Source: Streptomyces sp. TRM68367
GTDB lineage: Bacteria; Actinomycetota; Actinomycetes; Streptomycetales; Streptomycetaceae
Reading direction: 5' to 3'
Length of the DNA stretch: 48,886 bases
Assembly (NCBI RefSeq): GCF_014495685.1
Contig: NZ_JACTVI010000059.1
Span: forward strand, 1 to 48,886
Below, one piece after another: positions 33,761 through 43,180 of this stretch (position 1 is its first letter; the number at the start of each line of letters is the position of its first letter). The position numbers were made by a program, and so were the translations under genes. The notes under the pieces are model-generated. The model was not told the origin of the DNA and searched no databases. It saw nothing but the letters and a program-made list of their open reading frames with translations.

Positions 33761-35314
33761 TCAGTCCGCGACGTGCGCTTCCTCCGCTGCAGCGCTCTCC
33801 CCCTCGCCCCGGGCCTGCTGCAGCGTCTCCGCGATCGCCGCGAACTCCTCCAAGGCGGCTTGAAGGTCCTCGACGATCTCGGCGGCCAAGATCTCAGGCG
33901 CGGGCAGGTTGTCCGCGTCGTCGAGGCTCGGGTCGCGGAGCCAGGTGATGTCGAGATTCGCCTTGTCGCGGGCGATCAATTCCTCGTACGAATAAGCCTT
34001 GAAGCGTTCCGTCTCCACGCGCTTGGAGCGGTCCTCCTCAGGGCGGTAGCACTGCACGAAGTCTTCGAGGTGGGCCCGTGTGAGGGGGTTCTGCTTGAGG
34101 GTGAAGTGCTGGGCCGTACGGAAGTCGTAGACCCACAGCTTCTCGGTCCAGGGGTTGTTGGGGCGGGCCGGCTTGCGTTCGAAGAACAGCACGTTGGCCT
34201 TGACCCCACCCGCGTAGAAGATGCCGGTGGGCAGGCGCAGCAGCGTGTGGACGTCGTACTCGTTCAGCAGGCGCCGCCGGATGGTCTCGCCCGCGCCGCC
34301 CTCGAAGAGCACGTTGTCGGGGACGACGACCGCCGCCCGGCCGTGGATTTCGAGCAGCGAGGCGATGTGCTGGACGAAGTTCAGCTGCTTGTTGGTCGTG
34401 GTGACCCAGAAGTCGCGCCGCTCATAGGCGATCGCCTCGCGAGCGGCAGAGCCGTCCTCGCCGTAGACGGTGATGGACGACTTCTTACCGAAGGGCGGAT
34501 TGGCCAGGACCAGGCTCGCCCGCTTGTCAGGCGGGGCGGCGAGGGCGTCCTTGGTGCGAACCAGTGCGGGTCCGGTGGGCTGACCGATGCCGTGCAGGAA
34601 GAGGTTCATCGCGGCGAGACGGGCGGTGTTCCTGACCAGCTCGGTGCCCCAGATGCCGCCGCTACTGAGGTGCGCGCGCTGATCGGGGGTGAGCTGCTTG
34701 CCGTACTCGTGAAGGATGTACTCGGCGGCGGCCAGAAGGAAGCCGCCGGTTCCGCAGGCGGGGTCGGTGATCGTGTCGTCCGGGGTCGGACGGACGCAGT
34801 CGATGATCGCCTGGATCAACGAGCGCGGGGTGAAGTACTGCCCTGCACCCGACTTGATGTCCTCCGCGCCCCGGGATAGCAGCTCCTCGTAGGCGTCGCC
34901 CTTGATGTCGGTCTTCTGACCCGACCAGTTCTCCTTGTCGATCAGGTCCTTGACCAGGCGCTTGAGCTTGGCAGGGTCGTGGATTCGGTTCCTGGCCCCA
35001 TTGAAGATCAGATGGAAGGTGGTGGCCTTGAGCTGGTTTCCGAGGTCCTCGAGCAGCTCGGTGTACGCGGCTTCGAGCGCGGCGCCGTCGTTGTTCAGCA
35101 ACTCGGGCCAACCACGGCCCTCCCAGACCGATCCCTCGGGCATGATCTGCTCGCGGAACGTGGGCGGGCGGGACTGCGCCTCGTGCGCCATCTTCAGGAA
35201 CACAAGAAGCGTCAACTGCTCGACGTAGTCGATGGTGGAGACGCCGTCGTCGCGTAGGACGTGGCAGTAACTCCAGAGCTTGTCGACGAGCCGACGGGCC
35301 TCGGTCGTGGTCAC
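33761..35314 (-). CDS. hsdM: Type I restriction-modification system, DNA methyltransferase subunit
   Basis: 517-residue N6-adenine methyltransferase of the type I system. Helical HsdM N-terminal domain (1-130), SAM motif DPACGTGGF (184-192) and catalytic NPPF (272-275). The C-terminal part contacts HsdS. The GTG start overlaps the hsdS stop as GTGA, so it is the last gene in the order hsdR-hsdS-hsdM. That order, with R first, is the reverse of classical E. coli hsdRMS arrangements. The last 50 residues are acidic and helical. All catalytic residues are present, so modification should be active. Confidence 0.95.
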   Translation of the reverse strand: MTTTEARRLVDKLWSYCHVLRDDGVSTIDYVEQLTLLVFLKMAHEAQSRPPTFREQIMPEGSVWEGRGWPELLNNDGAALEAAYTELLEDLGNQLKATTFHLIFNGARNRIHDPAKLKRLVKDLIDKENWSGQKTDIKGDAYEELLSRGAEDIKSGAGQYFTPRSLIQAIIDCVRPTPDDTITDPACGTGGFLLAAAEYILHEYGKQLTPDQRAHLSSGGIWGTELVRNTARLAAMNLFLHGIGQPTGPALVRTKDALAAPPDKRASLVLANPPFGKKSSITVYGEDGSAAREAIAYERRDFWVTTTNKQLNFVQHIASLLEIHGRAAVVVPDNVLFEGGAGETIRRRLLNEYDVHTLLRLPTGIFYAGGVKANVLFFERKPARPNNPWTEKLWVYDFRTAQHFTLKQNPLTRAHLEDFVQCYRPEEDRSKRVETERFKAYSYEELIARDKANLDITWLRDPSLDDADNLPAPEILAAEIVEDLQAALEEFAAIAETLQQARGEGESAAAEEAHVAD

Positions 35315-36798
35315 GAGGGGATCTCCATGTCGAGGGTGGGCTGAGTGGCGGTGGCGAGGGCTGGAGCGTCGGCCGGGGGTGGCGGAGGCGCGTCCGGTGC
35401 CTGTGCGGTGTCCGGCGTGCGCTTACGTTGCGCGGGCGTCCGGCGGGGGCTTCGGCGCCGGGGCTTGGTTGCTTCGGCCGCCTCACGCTCGGCGCGGATG
35501 CGGTCAAGTAGGGCGTCGGCGGGATCATCGGCGGGGTTTTGTGGGACGAGTCGGCCAGCGAAGGCTTCGACGAGGAGGGAGCGGCGGAGAGCGTCTCCCT
35601 TCAGCGAAGCATCGTCGACGGCGCTAGTAAGACGCCGCACTGATTCATCGATCTCATCCAGTGCAGCGGCCAGTGAATGCTGTTGCTGGAGCGGAGGCAA
35701 TGGAATCGGCAGCGAGGCCAACTTCTTCAGGTTCAGGTTGTACTGTCCCGCGGTCGACGCAGCTGCCGCCTCAATGAGTCGCCGCCACGAACGAGTAGAG
35801 AGAACCTTGGCCACCCAAGTAGGGGAAGAGATATCCGTATTGATCCTGAAGCGGATCAAGTAAGACGCGAACGCATAGTCAGTATCCTGCTGCGAGACCG
35901 CTACTCGCCCGATCAGGTCTCTACTCCCATTCGTGCGGACAACGAGCAAGTCGCCAGCTCTTACCTTGTAGCCCTGTAGGTCGAGGTCTGAGTCCAACGC
36001 ATACTTGAGGTCAGCAGCATCGATGGAGCCACTTTGGATGTTCGGAATACGCAACACCGGACTGCCAGTACCGTCATAGCCGCACTTGGTGGACGTACCG
36101 TAACCAGATGAGTGCGAAATATCACCCAGTCCCACCATCCGCCATTCCTTCGGGAGTACCTTTTCCGCGACATCAGGGCTCGGTGAAGGCACGATTTCAC
36201 GTTCGCGACTCGCTTTGTACGCCAGCAACTTCCTGCGCATGTCCGCCGCGTTGCCTTGTGCTGCATCGAGCCGCGATAGTTGCTCTTCCAGCGCAGCAAC
36301 GATGCGCCGCTGCTCCTCCAACGGAGGCAGCGAAATGCATACCCTCTTCAGCTTCGCAGTGCTCAGCGTATGCAACCCACTGGTCGAAGCCGCCACACTC
36401 CGCAGTTGCTCTGAGACCACAGGCGAGTTCCACAGCAACTCCAGGAATCGAGTCGAAATCGCGGGACCTGGCCGTACCCGGATCAAGTGATTCTGGTGCA
36501 CACAGTTCTCGATCTCACCATTCCATCGAGCGGCCCGCCCGAGCTGGGAAACACTGCCGTTCCCCTCCACAACAAGCAGATCACCGGGGCGGAGTACGAA
36601 CCTCTCTAGCTCACCTCCGAATAGTTCGATTTCATGCACATCTCGGAGATCAAGGGACCCGCTGGCGACATTCGCGACCCGAAGAAAGGGGAACTTGTTG
36701 TCAACCGGGCGCCGCTTCTGCTGCTTTTGGATACCTCCCTGCACCTCGGCGATCTCGTCGAGGCGGACCCGCACCCATCCGCTAGGCAACCCACTCAC
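35311..36798 (-). CDS. hsdS: Type I restriction-modification system, specificity subunit
   Basis: 495-residue specificity protein with two target recognition domains separated by conserved helices: TRD1 about 1-150 (LPSGWVRVRLDEIAEVQGG), spacer helix LPPLEEQRRIVAALEEQLSRLDAAQGNAADMRRKLL, TRD2 about 215-360 (LPKEWRMVGLGDISHSSGYGTSTK), and second helix LPPLQQQHSLAAALDEIDESVRRLTSA. The extra C-terminal tail (about 420-495) is Arg/Pro/Ala-rich and unusual. The recognition sequence cannot be read from the protein. TRD regions are lower in GC than neighbours, as usual for exchanged domains. It overlaps hsdR and hsdM by four bases each. Confidence 0.95.
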   Translation of the reverse strand: MSGLPSGWVRVRLDEIAEVQGGIQKQQKRRPVDNKFPFLRVANVASGSLDLRDVHEIELFGGELERFVLRPGDLLVVEGNGSVSQLGRAARWNGEIENCVHQNHLIRVRPGPAISTRFLELLWNSPVVSEQLRSVAASTSGLHTLSTAKLKRVCISLPPLEEQRRIVAALEEQLSRLDAAQGNAADMRRKLLAYKASREREIVPSPSPDVAEKVLPKEWRMVGLGDISHSSGYGTSTKCGYDGTGSPVLRIPNIQSGSIDAADLKYALDSDLDLQGYKVRAGDLLVVRTNGSRDLIGRVAVSQQDTDYAFASYLIRFRINTDISSPTWVAKVLSTRSWRRLIEAAAASTAGQYNLNLKKLASLPIPLPPLQQQHSLAAALDEIDESVRRLTSAVDDASLKGDALRRSLLVEAFAGRLVPQNPADDPADALLDRIRAEREAAEATKPRRRSPRRTPAQRKRTPDTAQAPDAPPPPPADAPALATATQPTLDMEIPS

Positions 36799-39700
36799 GC
36801 ACCCAACTCCCGTCCCAGCTCATCCAAAATATCGGCCCCCCGATCGGCCCCGAATTCCCTCAGGAACCCGTCCACGCCCCCGCGCTCGATGAAGGGTACG
36901 TCCTTCAAGTGCTCGGGCTCGATCGCCGCATCCGTCGCTATCACGTCCACCATCCGGTCCAGCCACCACACCTGATCCGCCGTGAACGCCGCCCCCGCCT
37001 GGTCTTGCCGGGCCCGCCACGCCGCGTACCGTTCCTCCACCAGCGCCCGGTACGGCCGTACCTCCTCATCGAGCCCCAGCTCGAACCGCAGCAAGCCGAT
37101 CAGATCGACGACGCCTGCCGCTCCCCGTGGATGCCGAGCCGCCTTGCCCAGCTGCACGTACGCGTCGTACAGCCGCGCCGGAGTCCACTGGAACGGAGGA
37201 CGCTCGATCTTCCGCGCCAGATCCCGAAGGCGTCGGTAGACCTCTTTTGGATCCCGCCGCTCGCTGAACGCGATGGTGAACGCGGCGACCTCGTCCCGAT
37301 GGTCCTTCAGGTACTGCTGCCAGGAGGACACACGCCGAATCGCCAGCTCGTCCGCCGTGATGCCGCGCGCCTCCTTCACCTCGTCCACGCTCACCTCGTC
37401 TATGACAATGTCGTGGGCGCGGCGCATCGACATCAGTCGGTCTCGCAACTCACGGTTCGAAGCGATCGGCTTCAGGGCCTCCAGCATGTCTTGACGGACC
37501 TGCCCCTGGCCGCCGATCCGTCGGGCCCGCTCCTGCTGGTCGGGGTCGACGGACCGGACCAGACCGCCGACGATCTCCTGGAGCGGCTGGCCGGCGAGTT
37601 CCTCGACCTCCTCGCGCTCCTCCGGAGTGAGCTGCCGGTCAAGGCGCGCCAGGCGACCCGCGAGTGTAGCGACCTCGTCCTCCGTCATCGCCAGACCGGC
37701 CGTCTTGGCCATCAGCCGCTCGAGCGGAATCTTCCGCTCGGAGACACGGTTGAGCGGGCGTGCGTCCACGCGAGGCGAGTCCGTGACGCCGACCGCGTCG
37801 ACGATAACGAACCGCTCCTTGACCTCGGCGTCGGGCGTGACCGCCTGGAACTCCGCCGGGTCCACCGTCCGCGAACCCCGGCCCTTCATCTGCTCGAAGT
37901 ACGCCCAGCTCTTGACGTCCCGCAGGAAGAACACGCACTCCAGCGGCGGGATGTCCGTCCCCGTGGCGATCATGTCCACGGTCACCGCGATACGCAGCTC
38001 GGGGCTGTTACGGAACGCCTTGATGAGTTCGGCAGGCCGCTTCGCCGCATGCGTGATCTTCCGGCAGAAGTCGTCGCTCTCGCCGAAGACCTGCCGCACC
38101 ATCTGGACGATCTCGTCGGCGTGGTTGTCGTCCACGGCGAAAATCAACGTCTTGGGCACATGCGTACGCGACCGCTGGACCTCCCCCTCCCCCACCGGCG
38201 GGAAGATGTCCGTGAACAGGTGCTTGCGGAAGGTCTCGAGTACGAGCTTCAGCTGGCCCTTGCTGATGACCTGACGCCCCAGCTGGGACGCCTTCCACTC
38301 CAGATCCTCCTCCAACTCCTGGTACCGCTCCCGCCGGGTCTTCCGCTCCCGCATCGGCACGACCGTCTCGGCAGGAATCGTTCCGCCGCTCTCACCCAGC
38401 TCCGTACGAATACGGAAGACGTCGAAGTCGACGTTCACGCCGTCGGCGACGGCCTGCTCGTACGGGTACTCGCTGACCAGGTTTTGGAAGAAGAACCCGA
38501 AGGTCTGCATGACCGGAGTAGCGGTCAGGCCGACCAGGTGGGCGTCGAAGTACTCCAGGACCGCACGCCACTTGCCATAGATAGAGCGGTGGCACTCGTC
38601 GACGACGATCAGATCGAAGGACTCCGGAGGCAGGGCCGGGTTGTAGCCAACCTCCACCGGCTCGTCGACGAGGTCGTACCGGTCGAGTGCCTCGTTGTTG
38701 TCGTCCGCGCTCGGCACAGCCTGGCCCGTCAGCGCGAGCCACAGCCGCTGCACTGTGGACACCACGACATGCGCGGAGCCGAGGACGGTGTCGCCCGCAA
38801 GGCGCTGGACGACGTACAGCTCGGTGAACTTGCGACCGTCGTCCGGGGTGTCGAAGTTCTCGAACTCGGTGGCGGCCTGGCTGCCCAGGTTGTTGCGATC
38901 CACGAGGAAGAGCACGCGCTTGGCTTCCGCGTGCTTAAGCAGCCGGTAGCTCTCACTGACCACCGTGTACGTCTTGCCGGCGCCGGTCGCCATCTGAATC
39001 AGGGCGCGCGGGTCGTCCTTTGCCAGGGAGCGCTCCAGGCCGTTGATCGCCTTCTCCTGGGCCGGGCGCAGCGGATCCGGGTCGAGGAAAGTCTGGGGCA
39101 GTCGGCGCATCCGGGCACGCAGGGTCGGCGCCGTGGGGTCGGCCTCGGCCTCGTCGATCCAGCGGGCGATCGTCTCCGGGCGGTGCACGGCGAAGACCTC
39201 ACGCGTACGCGGGGAGGGGTCGAGTGCGTTGTGGAAGCGGACTGTGTTGCCGTCGGCCACGTACCGGAAGGGCAGGCTGGCGCGCCAGGCGCTGAGCTGC
39301 TGGCTGCGGGTGAGCCCGGTGGCGTAGCGCGCGGCCTGCTGCATGGCGGCCTCCAGGTCGGCTCCCTCCCGCTTGGCCTCTATGACTCCCACCAGGCGCT
39401 GGTCGACGTAGAGGAGGTAATCGGCGCGACCGACGGCGGTGGAGACCTCCCTCACGGCGACGCCCCGGCCCGCGAAGAGGTTTTTGGCGCTGTCGTCCTG
39501 GACGGCCCAGCCCGCCTTCTCCAGGATGCGGTCCAGCTCGGCACGGACCTGTGCCTCGCTCATCGGCGGGCGGGCCGCCTTCTGCGCATAGGCGATGAAT
39601 TCGTCGCGCTGTGAAGCCCCGCCCAGCGGTCGGGCACTGCTACGCGTTTCCAGTGCTGGGGCGGTCAGCTCGGTGATCTTGTCGCTCAACTCGGAGATAA

Positions 39701-40382
39701 CCTCGTGCAGAGCAGCACGTTCGGCCTCGGCGCGGGCCAGTTCCGCCTCAGCCTGCGCACGAGCGGCCAGCTCGCGCTCCAGCCGGCTCTGCTTGCCGTC
39801 GTACCGGAGTCGGGCCTCCTCCAGTTTCCGGCGGTAGGCGTTGAGTTCGCTGCGGAGCTGCTCCAACTCCTGTGCGTCAGCAACCGTCTCGGGGACGGGT
39901 GCAGCGGACGGGGGCGCGGGCGCCAGGAAGACGCGGTGCGTAGTGTCGGACTGGTCGAGAGAGCGGTGCAACCAGTCACCAAGGCGGAAGCACGTCTCCA
40001 CCGCCTGGAGGGCGGCGCGCACGTTGGCGTAGTACTCGTGGACCGCCCGGTTGCCCGTCGTGCGGATTGCCTCGAACCACGCACGTACCTGGGGGACAAG
40101 GACGTCCGCCCGGGTCAGGGCATTGATGCGGTCGACCTGTTTGTTGCCAGGAACGGTGACGTTGACCAGGGTGACCAGGTGTTTGGCCATGATCTCGCCG
40201 TAAAGACGAGCCTTCACCATGGCCGCGTGCGGATCGGTGTGGACATACGACTCCGCCGCACAGCCGAGTGTCACCAGTAAAGGCTCGTACTGAAGCAGGT
40301 GGCCGAAGTTGGCCGAGCCGGCGGCCAACCGCGCGACCTGCTCGTCGTCCCCACCGGACGGGCCAACCGCCTCCGTCACCAT
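36795..40382 (-). CDS. hsdR: Type I restriction-modification system, restriction/translocase subunit
   Basis: 1195 residues from ATG 40382, preceded by GGGGGA; about 75 upstream codons were excluded as unsupported. The N-terminal region (about 1-150) looks like a DUF4145-type domain, then a coiled coil (170-240). The PD-(D/E)xK nuclease has GRAD (318-321) and EAK (335-337). SF2 helicase motifs include ATGAGKT (465-471) and DECH (595-598), and a C-terminal helical domain ends the protein. It cuts unmodified DNA after ATP-driven translocation, with HsdM and HsdS. No frame breaks are seen, so restriction should be functional. First gene of the operon. Confidence 0.95.
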   Translation of the reverse strand: MVTEAVGPSGGDDEQVARLAAGSANFGHLLQYEPLLVTLGCAAESYVHTDPHAAMVKARLYGEIMAKHLVTLVNVTVPGNKQVDRINALTRADVLVPQVRAWFEAIRTTGNRAVHEYYANVRAALQAVETCFRLGDWLHRSLDQSDTTHRVFLAPAPPSAAPVPETVADAQELEQLRSELNAYRRKLEEARLRYDGKQSRLERELAARAQAEAELARAEAERAALHEVISELSDKITELTAPALETRSSARPLGGASQRDEFIAYAQKAARPPMSEAQVRAELDRILEKAGWAVQDDSAKNLFAGRGVAVREVSTAVGRADYLLYVDQRLVGVIEAKREGADLEAAMQQAARYATGLTRSQQLSAWRASLPFRYVADGNTVRFHNALDPSPRTREVFAVHRPETIARWIDEAEADPTAPTLRARMRRLPQTFLDPDPLRPAQEKAINGLERSLAKDDPRALIQMATGAGKTYTVVSESYRLLKHAEAKRVLFLVDRNNLGSQAATEFENFDTPDDGRKFTELYVVQRLAGDTVLGSAHVVVSTVQRLWLALTGQAVPSADDNNEALDRYDLVDEPVEVGYNPALPPESFDLIVVDECHRSIYGKWRAVLEYFDAHLVGLTATPVMQTFGFFFQNLVSEYPYEQAVADGVNVDFDVFRIRTELGESGGTIPAETVVPMRERKTRRERYQELEEDLEWKASQLGRQVISKGQLKLVLETFRKHLFTDIFPPVGEGEVQRSRTHVPKTLIFAVDDNHADEIVQMVRQVFGESDDFCRKITHAAKRPAELIKAFRNSPELRIAVTVDMIATGTDIPPLECVFFLRDVKSWAYFEQMKGRGSRTVDPAEFQAVTPDAEVKERFVIVDAVGVTDSPRVDARPLNRVSERKIPLERLMAKTAGLAMTEDEVATLAGRLARLDRQLTPEEREEVEELAGQPLQEIVGGLVRSVDPDQQERARRIGGQGQVRQDMLEALKPIASNRELRDRLMSMRRAHDIVIDEVSVDEVKEARGITADELAIRRVSSWQQYLKDHRDEVAAFTIAFSERRDPKEVYRRLRDLARKIERPPFQWTPARLYDAYVQLGKAARHPRGAAGVVDLIGLLRFELGLDEEVRPYRALVEERYAAWRARQDQAGAAFTADQVWWLDRMVDVIATDAAIEPEHLKDVPFIERGGVDGFLREFGADRGADILDELGRELGA

Positions 40383-40609
40383 GCGTTTTCCCCCAGAGTG
40401 CTGGTCGTTATGTCGTGTGCAAAGCCTCGTAGAATGACATGAACAGCTGGCAATGGCAAGGACTTTGGCCAATAACGTGTTCGACGGGTCCGGGGCGTCC
40501 CTGGAAGAAGACTCATCGGGGCAAGCGTCAGAGGGGCGGAGCGGGCTCCGTCGGCCCTCACGTGGTCGACCGTCACCCCCCGGCCTCCACTCGCTCAGCC
40601 GTGTCACCG

Positions 40610-41635
40610 GATCCCTGGCCTCCCAGCCGCAGCTCTGCGGAGATGCTGGGAACGAAGTCCAGCGTGCCGCTGATCAGCGCCCCAAGCGTGTCCTCGGCGT
40701 GATCCTTCAGGGAGGCTACGGGCAGGCTCTGGGTACCCCCGAAGGAGCGCTTGGAGGCTCGCGCAGTGAACTCCGCGCGGGCTGCTGCGGGCGGCGTCCA
40801 GTCCGTGGAGAGCGGCCACCACCTCGCCGACGAGGATGCGCTTGACCGCCATCAGGTGCGCGGTTCCCCACCTCCCGGCGCTCGGTGACCGCGGGGATCT
40901 CGGCATCCGTCCACTCGGTCAGCAACTGGAGGTACGGCTCGGTCAGGTGGTCCGGGATGGACATGATCCGGCCGTAGACGTCGTCGGGCGACGCCGTCAG
41001 GCCCACGTAGTTGCCCTTGCTCTTGCTCATCTTGGTGCCCGTGCCGTCGGTGCCCTTCATGAGCGGGGTGGTGATGACGACCTCGGGGGCCTGGTCCGAA
41101 ATCTCCATGACCTTGCGGCACATCTGGTGGTTCAGCAGCTGGTCCACGCCGCCGAGTTCGACATCGGCGTCGATGGCCACTGAGTCCCACGCCAGACGAC
41201 GGAGTTGACGAACTCGGCCACGGACAGCCCGTGTCCTTCGGCGAGTAGGGTCGGAAGTCTTCGCGCTGGAGCGACATGGAGACACCCGAGCGAGGACCCC
41301 GACGGGTGGCCTTGTTCAGCCACTCGCCGTTGAAGCGCAGGTCGGCACGCTCGAAGTTGATGAACGGCGTGACCTGCTGCTGGTAGCCGCTCAGGTTGGG
41401 CGACGGGCGATGACCTCGTCGGTGAGGGGCGGTCGCTCCGAGGAGCGTCCCGACGAGTCACCGATCTTGACCGTTACGTCGCCGATGATGAAGACGACGT
41501 GGTTGCCTATCCGCTGAAACTGGCTGGCGATGATGATCGGCGCCGCATGCAGACGCAGGCTCTCCCCCGGCTTCACGCCGAAGAGCGCCTTGCCGACGGC
41601 GGTGATGCTCTCCTCGTCGCCTGCGGACGTCAGTC
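40610..41635 (-). pseudogene. tyrS: Decayed tyrosyl-tRNA synthetase gene
   Basis: TyrRS fragments lie in several minus-strand frames. KPGESLRL and then VVFIIGDVTVKIGDSSGRSSERPPLTDEV (41391-41576) come from the nucleotide-binding fold; FINFERADLRFNGEWLNKAT is near 41300-41370, LSVAEFVNSVVW near 41190-41230, and DADVELGGVDQLLNHQMCRKVMEIS to KMSKSKGNYVGLTASPDDVYGRIMSIPDHLTEPYL near 40900-41180. AVKRILVGEVVAALHGLDAA follows. The HIGH-type motif is missing and at least four frame changes separate the parts, so it cannot give an active enzyme. It resembles the TyrZ class, whose extra copies can protect against TyrRS-directed antibiotics; here that is only a possible history. Confidence 0.85.
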
Positions 41636-41852
41636 AAAGTACCGCGCGTTCGTCATAGCTGACATGCAGATGATCGACGACACCCTCGATCACCTCGTCG
41701 GCGTCCAGGGGAACGTTATGGGTCACGCGGTCGTCGCCCAAGTCCAGCGCGGTACAATACCTGATCACGCCGTGGGGTGCGGCACACCCAACATGACCCT
41801 CAGCACCGCGGTCTGTCGTGTTGCTCAAGGATTCTGCTCACCGAAACGAGCG

Positions 41853-41888
41853 ACCGACCTGCGAACCGACCTGCGAACCGACAGCGCA
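41853..41888 (+). repeat. 12-bp tandem repeat, 2.6 units
   Basis: ACCGACCTGCGA occurs at 41853-41864 and 41865-41876, followed by a partial, diverged unit (ACCGACAGCGCA). Probable slippage repeat in non-coding DNA. Confidence 0.85.
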
Positions 41889-41946
41889 TGCACCGCGGCA
41901 GGTGACACCCCCACATGCCGGCGCCAGGGTCGGATAGGTTCCGGGA

Positions 41947-41982
41947 GGGTGTCCGGGGTGGACTCAGAGGTCCCGGACACCC
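41947..41982 (-). terminator. Strong hairpin downstream of the HTH gene
   Basis: GGGTGTCCGGG (41947-41957) pairs perfectly with CCCGGACACCC (41972-41982), loop of 14, about 100 bases beyond the HTH gene stop. Confidence 0.6.
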
Positions 41983-42079
41983 CCCGATCTCGAAGTGGCC
42001 GAATCGCGAAATGTTCAGCTGGGCTGGGTGCGTTCGCGCACCTGCCACCCGACGTACGTGACGGGTGGCGATAGCGGCA

Positions 42080-42304
42080 TCAGGAATCGGAGGCTGTCCG
42101 CCTGGGCACACTGCGCGGCCGAACCTCGATGTCGGTGTCACGATGCAGCAGTCCGTTCACGAAGCTGCGGCTGCGCCCCAGTTCGTCAGCGATGTCCTGG
42201 ATGGTGGCGCCGGCGGCATATCGCTCGGCGGCGATCTTCGCGTACCTCTCGCGCTCAGCTCCGAGGACGTACCTGCCGTTGTTCGGGTACGGGATGTGTG
42301 CCAT
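42080..42304 (-). CDS. Small helix-turn-helix protein
   Basis: 74 residues from ATG 42304, where CAGGAG lies 6 bases upstream; in-frame ATGs at 42343 and 42466 lack such a site. The sequence NGRYVLGAERERYAKIAAERYAAGATIQDIADELGRSRSFVNGLLHRDTD is a resolvase/sigma-like HTH (turn at ADELGRS) known from many small Streptomyces regulators. No other domain. It faces the seven-gene operon at 42.5 kb across about 220 bases and could regulate it, an inference from position. A hairpin follows the gene. Confidence 0.75.
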   Translation of the reverse strand: MAHIPYPNNGRYVLGAERERYAKIAAERYAAGATIQDIADELGRSRSFVNGLLHRDTDIEVRPRSVPRRTASDS

Positions 42305-42523
42305 CCGGGGCTCCTGGGGCTCGTGTTCGACCGGTACGGCCATGTTCACAGACTTCGTTGCGTTACGAAACAGTGACCATGCGGCCCTTTCGCTCGCGGT
42401 AGCTTCTGCGGGGATTTGTCCGGTTGGATGGCCGGGCTTGACGTAAACCCAACTGGTGCCACCCAAGTCCCCTCGATACCGTTGGCAAGCTCATGAGAAC
42501 CCTCGCCCCACCGGGAGTCATTC

Positions 42524-43180
42524 GTGAACGGCCGCCCCACCTTGCTCGCAGCCGCTGCGCTGACCTTTGTAGCGGCCCTGTCGCTGTCCGCCTGCGGGAG
42601 CGGTGACGACAACTCCAAGGGCAATGACAAGATTGCGGGAGCCGACGTGGGCAACGAGAAGTCCGCGTCGCCGAGCGCCAGCCCGCCGGACTCGGCCGGA
42701 CGCCCCGAGATCAAGCTCCCGTCGGACGTCAAGGACACCTTCACCCCCGAGGGGACCGGTGACCCGGTGAAGGACGCAGTGCTGCGCGACAACGCAGAGA
42801 TGATTCGCGCCATGGACGCCGCCATCGTCGCTGGCGACCCGAAACTGCCGGCTCTGGGCTTCTATACGGAGGGCGAGGCCGCTGCGGCTGCGCACGAGTG
42901 GGTCAAGGGGTATGTGGACGACGGCCTGACCATCACCGGAACCGTGCGCTACTTCGACCGGAATGTGCAGGTGAAGTCGAGGGATTCTGCAACGATCGGC
43001 TACTGCGCAGACGAGACCAAGGGCTACGACAAGGTCATCAAGACCAGCAAGCTCAAGGGAACCAAGGCGTCCAAGGACAGCTACGTCGCCTACACCGGAC
43101 AGATGCGTCTGAACAAGGACGGCATCTGGGAACTCACCAAGATCACTTCGACTCGCGGAGCCGCAGCGTGCCAGCCGTGA
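42524..43180 (+). CDS. Lipoprotein of the type VII-linked operon
   Basis: 218-residue lipoprotein: signal peptide MNGRPTLLAAAALTFVAALSLSAC with lipobox LSAC (Cys24), a Ser/Pro/Asp-rich linker to about residue 65, then a globular domain (DNAEMIRAMDAAIVAGDPKLPALGFYTEGEAAAAAHEWVKGYVDDGLTITGTVRYFDRNVQV...). The domain looks like an NTF2-like or related alpha+beta fold but I cannot name it. First gene of the seven-gene operon; its stop overlaps the next start as GTGA. Expected at the outer membrane face, where it might assist the secreted proteins that follow. Function unknown. Confidence 0.8.
   Translation: MNGRPTLLAAAALTFVAALSLSACGSGDDNSKGNDKIAGADVGNEKSASPSASPPDSAGRPEIKLPSDVKDTFTPEGTGDPVKDAVLRDNAEMIRAMDAAIVAGDPKLPALGFYTEGEAAAAAHEWVKGYVDDGLTITGTVRYFDRNVQVKSRDSATIGYCADETKGYDKVIKTSKLKGTKASKDSYVAYTGQMRLNKDGIWELTKITSTRGAAACQP

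Larger units (their letters stand above)
41636..42079. other. Relic-rich gap between tyrS pseudogene and HTH gene
   Basis: No supported gene. A 64-codon minus-strand frame (41634-41828) ends PLDADEVIEGVVDHLHVSYDERAVL, perhaps the tail of a lost protein, but no family is recognisable. The rest holds a 12-base tandem repeat and a strong hairpin, listed separately. Confidence 0.4.

Noticed and set aside
33571..33761. Gap between the DUF4352 and hsdM genes inspected for a terminator or toxin-antitoxin genes
   Set aside because: No convincing hairpin or small gene seen.
41634..41828. 64-codon minus-strand frame ending HLHVSYDERAVL
   Set aside because: Could be the tail of a lost gene, but no start site or recognisable domain.
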